A stretch of 42,572 nucleotides of DNA from Ureaplasma sp. Its GTDB lineage: Bacteria; Bacillota_I; Bacilli_A; Mycoplasmatales; Mycoplasmoidaceae. The notes beneath the pieces are model-generated. The model had not been told where the DNA came from and did no database searches. It was given only the letters and a program-made list of their open reading frames with translations. Positions 21,085-30,912 of the stretch are shown here, in pieces. How positions within the stretch are numbered: position 1 is the first letter of the stretch; each line of letters starts with the position of its first letter. A program made the translations under genes and the position numbers. Location: assembly GCA_020024695.1 (NCBI GenBank), contig JAHHTK010000008.1, positions 1 through 42,572 on the forward strand, read 5' to 3'.

Positions 21085-21188
21085 TTGAAAAAATGGAAAT
21101 CTTGATATAATTTAATAGTTTAAATTTTTATTAAACACTCTTGCAAGTTCAGACTTGCTATTAATATCCAAAAGAGAGGTAATTCCTA
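21085..21188 (+). promoter_or_regulatory. promoter and leader of the rpsF operon
   Basis: TTGAAA at 21085-21090 and TATAAT at 21106-21111 (spacer 15), followed by a 75-nt leader. The leader holds a perfect hairpin GCAAGT-TCAG-ACTTGC (21143-21158), an upstream GTTTAA / TTAAAC stem, and the ribosome site AGAGAGG. In many bacteria the S6:S18 complex binds such a leader and represses it. The hairpin is in the right place, but I do not see the full known motif. The 150 bp before the promoter hold no gene. Confidence 0.5.
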
Positions 21189-21623
21189 ATGGCAAAATAC
21201 GAAATTATGCTTGTTGTCGGTGGCAATGACATCGATGCAAAAAAAGCTGAAGAAATTTCAAAGAAATATGAAAAAATCATCAGCAATAAAGAAATCCAAG
21301 TTACAGAATATGGCTTAAGAGATTTAGCATACGCTATCAACAAGCAAACAAAAGCATATTACACACAATTCAATTTTGAAACTGAAGACATTGCAGCAAT
21401 TAACGAATTCCGTCGTATTGTTAACATTGATAAAAGTGTCTTACGTTCATTAATTATTAACTTAGACAAAGATTATGGTGCTAAAAAAGCAGCTAACGCT
21501 AAGAAATGTGCAGCTGCTCAAAAATGTGCAGCAATTACTAAACGTCGTGAAGAAGAAGCACGTCGTCGTCGTGAAGAACGTGCAAAACAATTAGCAGCAC
21601 AAGCTGAAACTCCAGCAGCATAG
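21189..21623 (+). CDS. rpsF: 30S ribosomal protein S6
   Basis: 144 aa. The S6 fold is clear: KYEIMLVVGGNDIDAKK, EYGLRDLAYAINKQTKAYYTQFNF and INEFRRIVNIDKSVLRSLII. It sits next to S18 on the 30S platform. After residue 100 there is a basic, Ala-rich tail (KKCAAAQKCAAITKRREEEARRRREERAKQ), longer than in most bacteria but common in mycoplasmas. It is the first gene of the conserved rpsF-ssb-rpsR cluster, 16 bp before ssb. Confidence 0.96.
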   Translation: MAKYEIMLVVGGNDIDAKKAEEISKKYEKIISNKEIQVTEYGLRDLAYAINKQTKAYYTQFNFETEDIAAINEFRRIVNIDKSVLRSLIINLDKDYGAKKAANAKKCAAAQKCAAITKRREEEARRRREERAKQLAAQAETPAA

Positions 21624-21639
21624 GTTACGGAGAAAAAAC

Positions 21640-22143
21640 ATGAATAAAGTTACATTAGTCGGTAATATTGTCGCCGATCCAAAAGAAACGTTAATTAGTA
21701 ATGGTGGTGAAAAATCAGCCTTTACAATCGCTGTCAGAGATGCTCGCAATTTTCAAGAAACTTATTTTCTTCCTTGTATTGCTTGAAAACCTCTTTCAAC
21801 TTTCATTAACGCCAATGTTAAAAAGGGTGATTTAGTCACAGTTGATGGTCGTTTAACTCGTCGTGCTTATACACCTATGGACGGAAAAACGATTTATGTA
21901 ACTGAAGTGGTAGTTGATTCATTCCAAACATTACGTCGTTCAGCAAATAATATTGCGAACAGTGAAACTATTCCAACTGGCAATTCAGTTAGAGGAAGTG
22001 AACCAACTCCAAAATCTGATAATGGTGGTTATCAAAGTACCCCAACTAATTTAGATACTGTTTTTAATAATAGTACCTATGAAGATAATAACAATCAAGA
22101 TGATCAAAATGATGATATTGATTGAGATAGTGAATTCAATTAA
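21640..22143 (+). CDS. ssb: single-stranded DNA-binding protein
   Basis: 167 aa. The OB fold covers residues 1-105: MNKVTLVGNIVADPKE, SAFTIAVRDARNFQETYFLPCIAWKPL and VKKGDLVTVDGRLTRRAY. A flexible Asn/Gln/Asp-rich linker follows, and the tail ends DDIDWDSEFN. It protects single-stranded DNA and recruits replication and repair partners. The acidic tip lacks the usual final Pro-Phe but keeps Trp and Phe among acidic residues. The TACGGAG ribosome site is upstream. It lies between rpsF and rpsR as in most Firmicutes-type genomes. Confidence 0.95.
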
Positions 22144-22163
22144 ATTCAATTAAGGAGTTTGTC

Positions 22164-22430
22164 ATGATTAAAAGAGGCAAAAATAATAAATCAAGAAAAT
22201 TTAGCCGTAGAAAACCATGTGTCTTATGTGCTAACGGTGTTTTACAAATCGATTATAAAGATGTTGATACATTAACAGCTTGTCGTGCTTTAGAAAACGG
22301 AAAAATTAACGCACGTCGTAAAACTGGTTTATGTCGTCAACACCAAAACCAAGCTACTAACGCAATCAAGAGAGCAAGAATTGTTGCTTTAATTCCATTC
22401 GTTGGTGCTGGTAACGGTAGAGCAAAGTAA
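22164..22430 (+). CDS. rpsR: 30S ribosomal protein S18
   Basis: 88 aa. S18 signature: RKFSRRKPCVLC, IDYKDVDTL, GKINARRKTGLC and QNQATNAIKRARIVALIPFVG. The Cys pairs (CVLC near 19-22, and GLCRQH near 57) form the zinc-binding arrangement of the C+ type, which some bacteria have lost. It pairs with S6 on the ribosome. The AAGGAG ribosome site is upstream and it is followed by rplI at 18 bp. Confidence 0.96.
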   Translation: MIKRGKNNKSRKFSRRKPCVLCANGVLQIDYKDVDTLTACRALENGKINARRKTGLCRQHQNQATNAIKRARIVALIPFVGAGNGRAK

Positions 22431-22448
22431 TTATAAGGATTTAATATT

Positions 22449-22889
22449 ATGAAAGTAATCTTAATGCAAAACGTACCTAGTTTAGGTAAAAAATTTGACG
22501 AAATCGAAGTTAAACCTGGTTATGCAAACCACTATTTAATTCCACATGGCGTGGCTGTGGTTGCAAACAATGCTGGACAAAGATTTGTTGCTGAAGTAAA
22601 AGCTGAAAATGAAGCTAACCTTGAACAACAAACCAAAGATGCAACCTTATTAAAAGGTGAATTAGAAAGTAATGTTTTAACTTTCACTTTAAAAGCTGAT
22701 CCAAATGGTGAAGCTATTGGTCACATTACTAACAAAGTTTTATTAAGTGAAATTAACAAAGAAAGTAAAAAAATTAACAAATTCATGTTTGCTAAAAACT
22801 ATCAATTAGGTTTCGGTGAACACGAAGTTAAATTAGATATTTTTGGCGATGTTATCGCAACTGTTAAAGTTGTTGTTAAAAACGCTTAG
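22449..22889 (+). CDS. rplI: 50S ribosomal protein L9
   Basis: 146 aa, the usual length. The N-terminal domain MKVILMQNVPSLGKKFDEIE and VKPGYANHYLIPHGVAVVA is the L9 signature. A long connecting helix (EVKAENEANLEQQTKDATLL) and the C-terminal rRNA-binding domain (FGEHEVKLDIFGDVIATVKV) follow. It stabilises the base of the L1 stalk region and affects frame maintenance. It lies between rpsR and dnaB, the classical order. Confidence 0.96.
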   Translation: MKVILMQNVPSLGKKFDEIEVKPGYANHYLIPHGVAVVANNAGQRFVAEVKAENEANLEQQTKDATLLKGELESNVLTFTLKADPNGEAIGHITNKVLLSEINKESKKINKFMFAKNYQLGFGEHEVKLDIFGDVIATVKVVVKNA

Positions 22890-22914
22890 TTCTTAATCAC
22901 TATATAGGATAGAT

Positions 22915-24312
22915 ATGCTTGACGAAGAAAAAAACAGTATTATTTCTGAGGCAAGTCATTCATTAATCGTCGGACTTTTAACCAATCCATCTGCTTGTGA
23001 TGTAGCACGTGGGCGTTTAGGGCCCGACGATTTTGATTTCGTTGCCGAAGATCAAATGATTTATCGTGCTATCTTGGACTTGCAAGATCATAATAAAAGT
23101 CTCGATGAATTAACCATTGCTAAATACGTAGACAGTTATAGTGAAGGTGAATTCGCTGCAGATAAAGTTGTATCTTATTTAAAACAATTGCGAATTAAAT
23201 ACAGCAATGTTTATGAAATTGATACTTTCTTAGATATTATTAGCGAATTTATTACTGAAACCAGATTGCATCAATTTGGTGAAGATTTAATTAATTTAAA
23301 ATTGAATCCTCAAAACAGCAATGTTGCTATCCAAAAAATTACTGAGGATTTTAATGATATTATTAGTGGTCGTAAAACTGAAAACTTAAAATCTTTCTCA
23401 GAAGTAATTGAAAAATATATTAATAATCTCGATGAATTGGTAAATCGTGACCAAGACAGTTTTACTGGGACTGATACAGGTTTTACAGATTTAAACCATA
23501 TTACTAATGGGTGACAACCAGGCGATATGATTGTTCTAGCTGCTCGGCCATCCATTGGGAAAACAGCCTTGTCTCTTAATTTCTTATATCATGCTGCTAA
23601 AGAAGCTGAAACAAAGAAAAACGAAGCCGTGGTCATGTTTAGTTTGGAAATGGGTTCTGAATCCATTGCTGAAAGAATGATATCTATGATTTCGAATGTG
23701 CCCTCAACACAGTTAAGAAGTTATTCGCTAAATGAACAAGACTTGTTTGCTGTTCGTAATGCAGCTGCTCAAATTGCTAAATTACCAATTTTTATCTCAG
23801 ATGCGTCTTCCATCAATATCTCTGATATTCAAGCAAAATTGCAACTTTTATCAAAGACATATAAAATTAAATTAGTTGTAGTTGACTATTTACAATTAAT
23901 TAGTACATCTGATAATTCTGGAAGTCGGGTCAATGAGGTTGGTAAAATTTCTAGAACTTTAAAAATTATTGCTCGGAACATTAAAGCTCCCATTATTGCC
24001 GTCGCTCAATTGTCACGGAAGATTGAGGAACGAAAGGGTGAAGACCGACGTCCAATGCTTTCTGACTTAAGAGAAAGTGGTTCAATTGAACAAGATGCTG
24101 ACATCGTTACATTCATTGAATACGACCGAACGCAAGAAGAAAAACAAGGCCAAAAACCTAAGGATGGTACCGAGGATTTCGCCAAAGCCTATGCTTCAAG
24201 CGTCATTGTAGATTTCTATATTTCCAAACATCGGAATGGTAGCACTGGGATGCTTAACTTTTCTTATAAAAAAGACATCGGAAAGTTTTATAGCTATAGC
24301 AAAAAATCGTAA
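22915..24312 (+). CDS. dnaB: replicative DNA helicase
   Basis: 465 aa. The N-terminal helical domain is residues 1-110 (SHSLIVGLLTNPSACDVARG). The linker is followed by the RecA-like motor: GWQPGDMIVLAARPSIGKTALS (Walker A, Lys near 211), VVMFSLEMGSESIAERM, Walker B KLVVVDYLQLIS, and LSDLRESGSIEQDADIV with the sensor region. It unwinds DNA as a hexamer at the fork. No intein or insertion is present. The conserved Trp in GWQPGD is UGA. It follows rplI by 25 bp and precedes a lipoprotein gene by 17 bp. Confidence 0.96.
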
Positions 24313-24329
24313 CTTAATAGGATAACCAA

Positions 24330-25892
24330 ATGAAAATTAATCGTAAACTTAAAAATATTTTAACCATGGCTGCTGGATTAACAGCGGTTAGTTTAATTAC
24401 TGTCCCTGCTGTAACTTTAACTTCCTGTTCAGCAGCCTCAAACTCATATTACCCAGAAACCACCATTACTTTCAATAGTCAAGATGTTTTAGGGTTAGAA
24501 ACTCCAAAAGAATTTTATTTAAATAATGCCACTGGAACTGCTATTTGAAATGGGAATTATTATGGTTTCACTTCATTAGATCAAATTCAGTCAATGTATA
24601 CCAGTGTTTTACAAGCAAACGGTTTAAATGTTTCGCAACCAAATAAAGCTGCTTTGGAAAACTTTGAAAAACAATCTGGTAAGAGTTGATATGAAGCAAC
24701 TGGTTTAAAACCATTAGTAGAAGATTTTAGCACTGTAAACCGTTTACCATTTGCTGTTTTAAATGCGTTAAACATTTTTCAATTAGCACAATCAACCACT
24801 GTCAATTATGCTAAGACTGTTCAAAAAGCCTTAGTCAACCTTGGGATGAATAACTATGATGATCAAAATCCATTTTCATTAACTAATATCTTTAAAAATA
24901 ATAGTAATCTTAATGAAATAAAACAAGTCATCTATGGTTTAACCCAAGGAATTGGTTCTGGGGCTAATTCATATTTATTAGGGATGAACAACATTAATTT
25001 AAATATTACTAGTGATGTTAGTTTTGATCCAAATAAATCCGATTCTTTAACCAACCCTGGTATGAAGATTGGAGCTCCTGGTCGATTTGTTTCTTCCACT
25101 ACTAATGGTGATAATACTGATTATCAAATTAATGTGGATGATTTAAATAGCGCAACCATGCACTACATTACAATTACCCCAACTATTTCATATAACTGAT
25201 ATAAAGAATTACAAACTAGTGGGAAAGCAGTCACAACTGTGGAAGACCTTAATAAAATGCAAAGTAACATGACTACCAGCCAAGCCCAAGTTTATGACCA
25301 ATTAGGTAGTCTTAAAGGCTTTTATGAAATTAGTTTAGCTCCTATTACCGTCGCTGTCAAACAAGATGTTATCTTTACTGGATTAAATTTAAACGATAAA
25401 GGAACTCCAGTCATTGATGAAAGTTGTTATAAAGACATCCAAGCGATTACCACTGGGGCTATCGCACCAGTTAGTTTCCAAATTGGTGAAAGCAAAAACC
25501 CAATTGAAGTGAAATATATGTTAGGTGCTGCGAGTGAAATTAACAACGCTAAAGATTTTGGTATCCATAGTGCAAGCAGTCAAATGTTAATGAATATCAT
25601 TAATACTAATAACACCAATAGTTATGATAATGACCTTGCTTGAATTGGCAACTTATACAAATTACCATATTATGGTTACCAACAATACCAAGCATTATTA
25701 AAGAATAATCAATGAAATAAAAATAGCATTAAAGATGCTCAAACCTTTGCTGTAGCTGCAAACGGTTGTTTAACATGATTTAATAACCAAATTAATAGCC
25801 AAAAGGATTGACTTAACTTAGATCAAATTCCAGTTGATGGTAATTTTGCAAAGAAGTTATTAACTGGTTTTAAAACAGCAGGAATTAATTAA
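24330..25892 (+). CDS. lipoprotein, unknown function
   Basis: 520 aa. Signal MKINRKLKNILTMAAGLTAV to VTLTSC gives a lipid-modified Cys at residue 33. The mature protein is Asn/Ser/Thr-rich with UGA-Trp at several sites (KSWYEATG, ISYNWYKEL, NNQWNKN) and no domain I recognise. It lies 17 bp after dnaB and 5 bp before ung inside a run of housekeeping genes, so it is probably transcribed with them. This placement is unusual for a surface antigen and may mean constant expression. Confidence 0.8.
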
Positions 25893-25897
25893 GAATA

Positions 25898-26584
25898 ATG
25901 GAATGTCATTACCCGAACCTGACACGCCAATTATTTAACAAGATAGACAATCATTGATTGTCTTTTTTGTTAAAAGAAAGTCACCAGCCCTATTTTCAAA
26001 CCTTGTTAGAACTCTTAGATCACTATCAAGAGAGAATATCACCTAAACTTGATAGCATTTTTCAAGCCTATCGGGTTTGTGATTTAAATCAAGTTAAGGT
26101 GGTTATTTTAGGCCAAGATCCTTATCCTGGGGCAAATGTGGCTGACGGACTTGCGTTCTCCACCCAGCAATCAAAAACACCTAGTTCTTTAAGAAATATC
26201 TTTCAAGAATTAAAAGCAAATACCCAAATTTGTCGAAAAAATAATAATTTATTGGATTGAGCACAACAAGGTGTCTTACTTTTAAACACATCTTTAACTA
26301 TAATTGATAATGAGATTAATTCATGCCGCCAGTGGCCATGAAAAGATTTAATTATTCAAACCATTTTGATGCTTAATCAAACCCTCAACCACTACGTGGT
26401 TGTTTTATGAGGAAAACACGCTCAAAGTTATGCTTCTTATTTTGATCAAAATAAAGTAACTATCTTGAGCTCGAGCCATCCGAGCCCTTTAAGTGCTCAC
26501 CAATCATTTTTTGGCTCTAATGTTTTCAATAAGATTAATCAAGATTTAAAACAACATCATCTCCCAGAAATCAAATGAGGCTAA
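25898..26584 (+). CDS. ung: uracil-DNA glycosylase
   Basis: 228 aa. It removes uracil from DNA at the start of base excision repair. Motif A is VVILGQDPYPGANVADGLAFS with the catalytic Asp in GQDPYP. The uracil-binding stretch is GVLLLNTSLTI. The leucine-loop motif is SSHPSPLSAHQSFFG with the catalytic His. The chosen start is ATG 25898, giving MECHYPNLTRQLFNKIDNHW; a later TTG would cut the N-terminus. It is 5 bp after the lipoprotein and 4 bp before the next gene, so it is part of the operon. Confidence 0.94.
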
Positions 26585-26588
26585 ACCA

Positions 26589-27569
26589 ATGAATTCAGCA
26601 GGTATCTCACCGCTTCAAGCCATCCTAGTGCTCTTAGCATTTATTATTGTGACCAGTGTGGTTGCAATTTGTCAGAAACTTTATTATCGTTTTGCTAGAA
26701 AGAAACGGTTCTTTATTTTCCCACATTTATCCATTAAAGGGATTACTAATGTTGCAATGGTAATTGCTATTAGTGTCGCTATCATTATTTTATTAACCGT
26801 GTTGACGGCTGATATTATGGCAGTCGTGTTTCGGGCTTGGCCTGGGACTCGGGTGACATTAGAAGGGATTCTGATTAAAATTGGGGGGTTATTGTTTGGA
26901 CCTTTCATCGGGATGTTTATTGGCGGGATGACCGATTTATTGTCGGTTGCCATGACCGCAGGGGTCTTTCACTATGGGTATTTAATCGGGGCAATTGGTT
27001 ATGGTTTGTTTGGGGGCATTATCCGAATGCTGTTCAACTGATCCAAAGCCAAAGCATGATTGTTTACCGTTTATGCGACCATCATTTCTTGTTTGGTAGG
27101 GTTTGTGATTTGTGGGTTCTTGTTATGGTTTGTGGAAACCAAAACCTTTGAGATTACCATTATGTCGTTAACCATTGCCATTCAAAAAGAAGCGATGGTG
27201 GGAATTATTGCTGGCTTTATTTTATTAGCCGTGTTAACCTTATGGATTGCTTACTTTGTCCATCAATACCGAATTAAAGTTAAGAAATTACCAGACAAAG
27301 GTTGGTTTAATGCGTTTGCTCCCGTTTTAATTACGGTTATTATCTCTGAAGCAGTTATTAACGTGTTAATGATGCCGAGCTTCGATGCCGAAATTTCATC
27401 ATTAAACTACGATGCGTGAATTTCCATTCGGACCATCTTATTTATTCCAATGGTGGTTTTAAATATCGCTATTATTTATCCAATTTTTAAAATTGTCGTT
27501 CCTTTAATTAAATACAATTATCAAGATGATTTAGTCGAAAGTTTCCAAAGACCTATTTATATCGATTAA
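26589..27569 (+). CDS. ECF-type transporter substrate-binding (S) component-like membrane protein
   Basis: 326 aa, about eight hydrophobic segments. The ECF S-component pattern is visible in ILIKIGGLLFGPFIGMFIGG followed by MTDLLSVAMTAG and HYGYLIGAIGYGLFGGIIRM. S components bind a vitamin and work with the shared EcfA/EcfA'/EcfT energizing module, which is not in this window. It is longer than a minimal S component (about 180-200 aa), with an extra N-terminal helix and C-terminal segments. The substrate (folate, riboflavin or other) cannot be told. Four Trp are TGG and three TGA. It is 4 bp after ung and 14 bp before gatC. Confidence 0.78.
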
Positions 27570-27583
27570 AAGAAAGTAGAATT

Positions 27584-27892
27584 ATGGCACACACTTTAGA
27601 AGAAATGAAAGTTATTTTAAATGAGACAGCTCAAAGCTTAGCATTTGATTTAACTCAAAAAGAACAAGAAGACTTGTTTGCAATGTTTGCATCTATTAAA
27701 GATGTTTTATTAAAAATTCATAATTTTGAAACCGGGGATGTCAAACCAAGTAATTTCCCAGACAACAACCGTTTCTTTGTGAACATGCGGGATGATGAAG
27801 TTGTTGATCTCCAGTTACATACATTAGACATTTTTGCTAATACAAAAGAATTTCGTAATCATATGGTGGTTTTAAACAATGTCAAAAAATAA
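27584..27892 (+). CDS. gatC: aspartyl/glutamyl-tRNA amidotransferase subunit C
   Basis: 102 aa, typical for GatC. The start MAHTLEEMKVILNETAQSLA and the segment TGDVKPSNFPDNNRFF match the family, in which the protein wraps around GatA. The complex converts Glu-tRNA-Gln to Gln-tRNA-Gln, needed where GlnRS is missing. It overlaps gatA by 14 bp. Confidence 0.88.
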   Translation: MAHTLEEMKVILNETAQSLAFDLTQKEQEDLFAMFASIKDVLLKIHNFETGDVKPSNFPDNNRFFVNMRDDEVVDLQLHTLDIFANTKEFRNHMVVLNNVKK

Positions 27893-29336
27893 AACAATTC
27901 ACGAATTACATGATGCTTTAGTGCACCAACAATTAAGTTTTCAAAGTCTTTACGAATACCAATATTCTCGGAGCCAAAAATTAATTAATTTAGGCTACAA
28001 TGCCATTATTACTGATTTATCTAAACCCGTTTTAGATAAAGCGTTGGAAATGGAAATTGATTTCAAACAACATCAAAATAATTATTTATTTGGAATGACA
28101 GGCTCTATTAAAGATAATATTTCTACCAAAGGGATTTTATCAACGGGGGGTTCACAATTCTTAAAAGATTATGTACCTGCTTTTTCAGCTACTGTAGTGA
28201 CCAAAGTTTTAAGTCAAGGTGCTTTAATTAATAATAAGTCTAATTTAGATGAATTTGGTTTAGGGGGAACTGGGACATATTCAGGTTATGGAATTGTTTA
28301 TAACCCAATTGATACAACCCGTATTTCAGGAGGTTCTTCTAGCGGTCCTGCTGTCTGTGTTGCAACAGGAGTATCAAACTTTGCAATTGCGACCGACACT
28401 GGAGATTCCATTCGAAAACCAGCTTCGAACCTTGGTTTAGTTGGGTTTAAGCCTTCTTTTGGATTAGTATCACGGTTTGGGGTGATGCCTTATGCTCCAA
28501 GTTTAGATACTGTTGGGGTTTTAGTCAATGACGTCACTGACTGTGCGATTGTGATGGATGCCATTGCTGGTTATGACCCATTAGATAACACAAGTGTTGT
28601 CGAACCAGAAATGAACTTCCATCAAGATTTAACCCACCTTTCAAAAATGAAATTAATGGTCTTTGATGATGTTATGACAGGAATGAATCCTGCTATTTTA
28701 CCAAGTTATCAAGCATTCTTTGATCAATTAAGTCAAAAATATGAATTAGTACATGTAAACTTTGGACGGGAATTATTAGACTTAATTGAACCGATTTATA
28801 TGACCATTTCTTATGCTGAAGCTGTTTCTTCTTGAAATAATTTATCAGGCTTATTATTCGGTCCTAAAGTCGATTATGATAACTATGAACAACGTATGCA
28901 TGAGTTAAGAACTAATTATTTAGGAAACCAATTAAAGAAACGGTTCACCATTGGGAAATGATTCTCCTCAGCTGAAAACTTTGTACCAATCTTTGAAAAA
29001 TCTAAAAAGATTCGGACCTGCTTAGTTAACCGTGCTGAAGAATTATTGGCTCAAGTTGATGCCGCTTTATTGCCAGGGGCTCATGATATTGCTTTTAAAA
29101 TGGAAGATGTCTTAACCCAAAAAGTTTCAACCAATTATTGTGACGATGCTCTTCAAATTGCAAACTTTGGGGGTTATCCTTCAATTACAATTCCTTTTAT
29201 CACTTATAACCGTAACCCAATTGGATTAAATATCTTTGGAAAACGTTATGATGATAAAAATGTTTTAAACATTGCTTATACACTTGAAAGTGATATTGAG
29301 GCTTTTAATACTCGCAAAGGAGACAATCATGATTAA
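27879..29336 (+). CDS. gatA: aspartyl/glutamyl-tRNA amidotransferase subunit A
   Basis: 485 aa, normal. It is the amidase subunit that releases ammonia from glutamine. The Ser-cis-Ser-Lys triad is visible: Lys in GSIKDNIST (about 78), cis-Ser in RISGGSSSGPAV, and nucleophile Ser in ATDTGDSIRKPAS. In this last motif Asp replaces the more usual second Gly of the TGGS pattern. Trp in SSWNNLSG and GKWFSSAEN is UGA. It overlaps gatC by 14 bp and gatB by 8 bp, so the three subunits are translationally coupled. Confidence 0.95.
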
Positions 29337-30765
29337 TTTTAAACCAACGATTGGGATTGAAGTCCATGCTGCTTTAAACACCAATACTAAAATGTTTTCT
29401 CCTGCTGTGAATAAACACATGGCAGCCCCTAATACCTTAGTCAATGTCATTGATTTAGGATTCCCTGGTATTATGCCGACCGTGAATAAAGGAGCTGTTA
29501 TTAAAGCAATGCATTTAGCTGATGCTTTAAATATGGACATGCACGCTGACTATATTCAATTTGATCGCAAAAACTATTTTTATCCTGACCTACCAAAAGG
29601 GTTCCAAATTACCCAACAATACCATCCAATTGGAACTGATGGTTATATTGAAATTAATGACCATGGGGAAATGAAACGGATTGGGGTGGAACGGATTCAT
29701 ATGGAAGAAGACACTGCTAAACAAACCATTTGTGGCGATGTCATTGAATTAGACTTTAACCGTTGTGGGTCACCATTAATTGAAATTGTGTCCAAGCCTG
29801 AAATGCACTCAGCTTACCAAGCGGCTGCTTATTTAACTAATTTAAGAAAAATCTTACGGTTTGCTAATGTTTCTGATGCCAAAATGGAACAAGGAAGCAT
29901 GCGAGCTGACATCAATATTTCAGTTGCTCCAGTTGGGGCTGATTATTTAGGAACCAAGGTTGAAATTAAAAACATTAATACCATTAACAATGTTATGAAA
30001 GCGATTGAATATGAAATTCAACGTCAAATTGGTTTAATTTTAACCAACCAAGAAGTGCACCAAGAAACCCGCCGTTATGATGAAGATTCAGGCACCACTG
30101 TGTTTATGCGTGCGAAATCTAATGCAATTGATTATTGTTACATTACCGAACCTAACATCACCACAGTCCGTTTAAGTGACCACCAAATTCAAGACATTAT
30201 GGCTCAAAAACCAGCGAGTTTAGCAATGATTCAAGATCGTTTATTAGCCCAAGGATTAGACCAAACTCAGGCTGATAGTTTATTTGATAATTACGAAATG
30301 TATTTATGATATGAAGCAATCAATCAAAAAGTCAACCAAGGGGATTTAGTTTATAAATGATTAAACGGGGAAATGAGCGGTTTATTCAATAAAAAAGAAA
30401 TGAGTTTTGATCTTCTTGACAGTTTCTTAGTGGATAATGTTGCTGAAATGTTAACCCGTTTAATTCATGAAGAAATTAACGGAAAACAAGCGAAATCAAT
30501 TTTAGAATGTTTAGTTAACGAACGCCTTGATGTGCAAACAATCATTGATAAATTTGGTTTTAAACAAATTACTAATGAAGCTGAAATTTTAGCCATTGTT
30601 CAAGCTATTGCAGCAACCAAACCTAACTTAATTGATGAATTTATTGATAATCCTAACCGAATCATTAAACAATTAATGGGATTAGTCATGAAAGAAACTA
30701 ATGGTCAAGCCAACCCAATCATTACTAATAAAGTAGTAGTTAGTTTCTTAGACAACTTAAACTAA
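29329..30765 (+). CDS. gatB: aspartyl/glutamyl-tRNA amidotransferase subunit B
   Basis: 478 aa, normal. Start MINFKPTIGIEVHAALNT; signature FDRKNYFYPDLPKGFQITQQ; kinase-like core with ERIHMEEDTAKQ and GSMRADINISV; EIKNINTINNV; C-terminal tRNA-binding YqeY-like tail from about 330. It phosphorylates Glu on tRNA-Gln and accepts ammonia from GatA. GGAG lies upstream of ATG 29329 inside gatA. It is the last gene of the long run, ending 10 bp before the terminator stem. Confidence 0.96.
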
Positions 30766-30775
30766 GATTGAATTT

Positions 30776-30812
30776 AAATTAAGAAACCAAAAAAAGGGTT
30801 TCTTAATTTTTA
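30776..30812 (+). terminator. terminator of the rpsF-gatB run
   Basis: 13-bp stem AAATTAAGAAACC / GGTTTCTTAATTT with an A-rich loop, then TTTATC. It is the first clear terminator after rpsF. Confidence 0.85.
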
Positions 30813-30843
30813 TCTTTTTTTATGCATCATATTTAGGGCTGTC

Positions 30844-30871
30844 TTGTCAGAAGTTAGACAATTTATATAAT
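30844..30871 (+). promoter_or_regulatory. promoter of the protease surface protein gene
   Basis: TTGTCA at 30844-30849 and TATAAT at 30866-30871, spacer 16. This is the best sigma-70 match in the window. The leader is about 35 nt. Confidence 0.7.
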
Positions 30872-30912
30872 TGAAATCATAGAAGAAAAAGATATTTGGA
30901 AATTAAAAAAGC

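Noticed and set aside
25958..26584. ung starting at a TTG downstream
   Set aside because: Reading UGA as Trp extends the frame to ATG 25898 and gives the expected N-terminal NHWLSFL segment.
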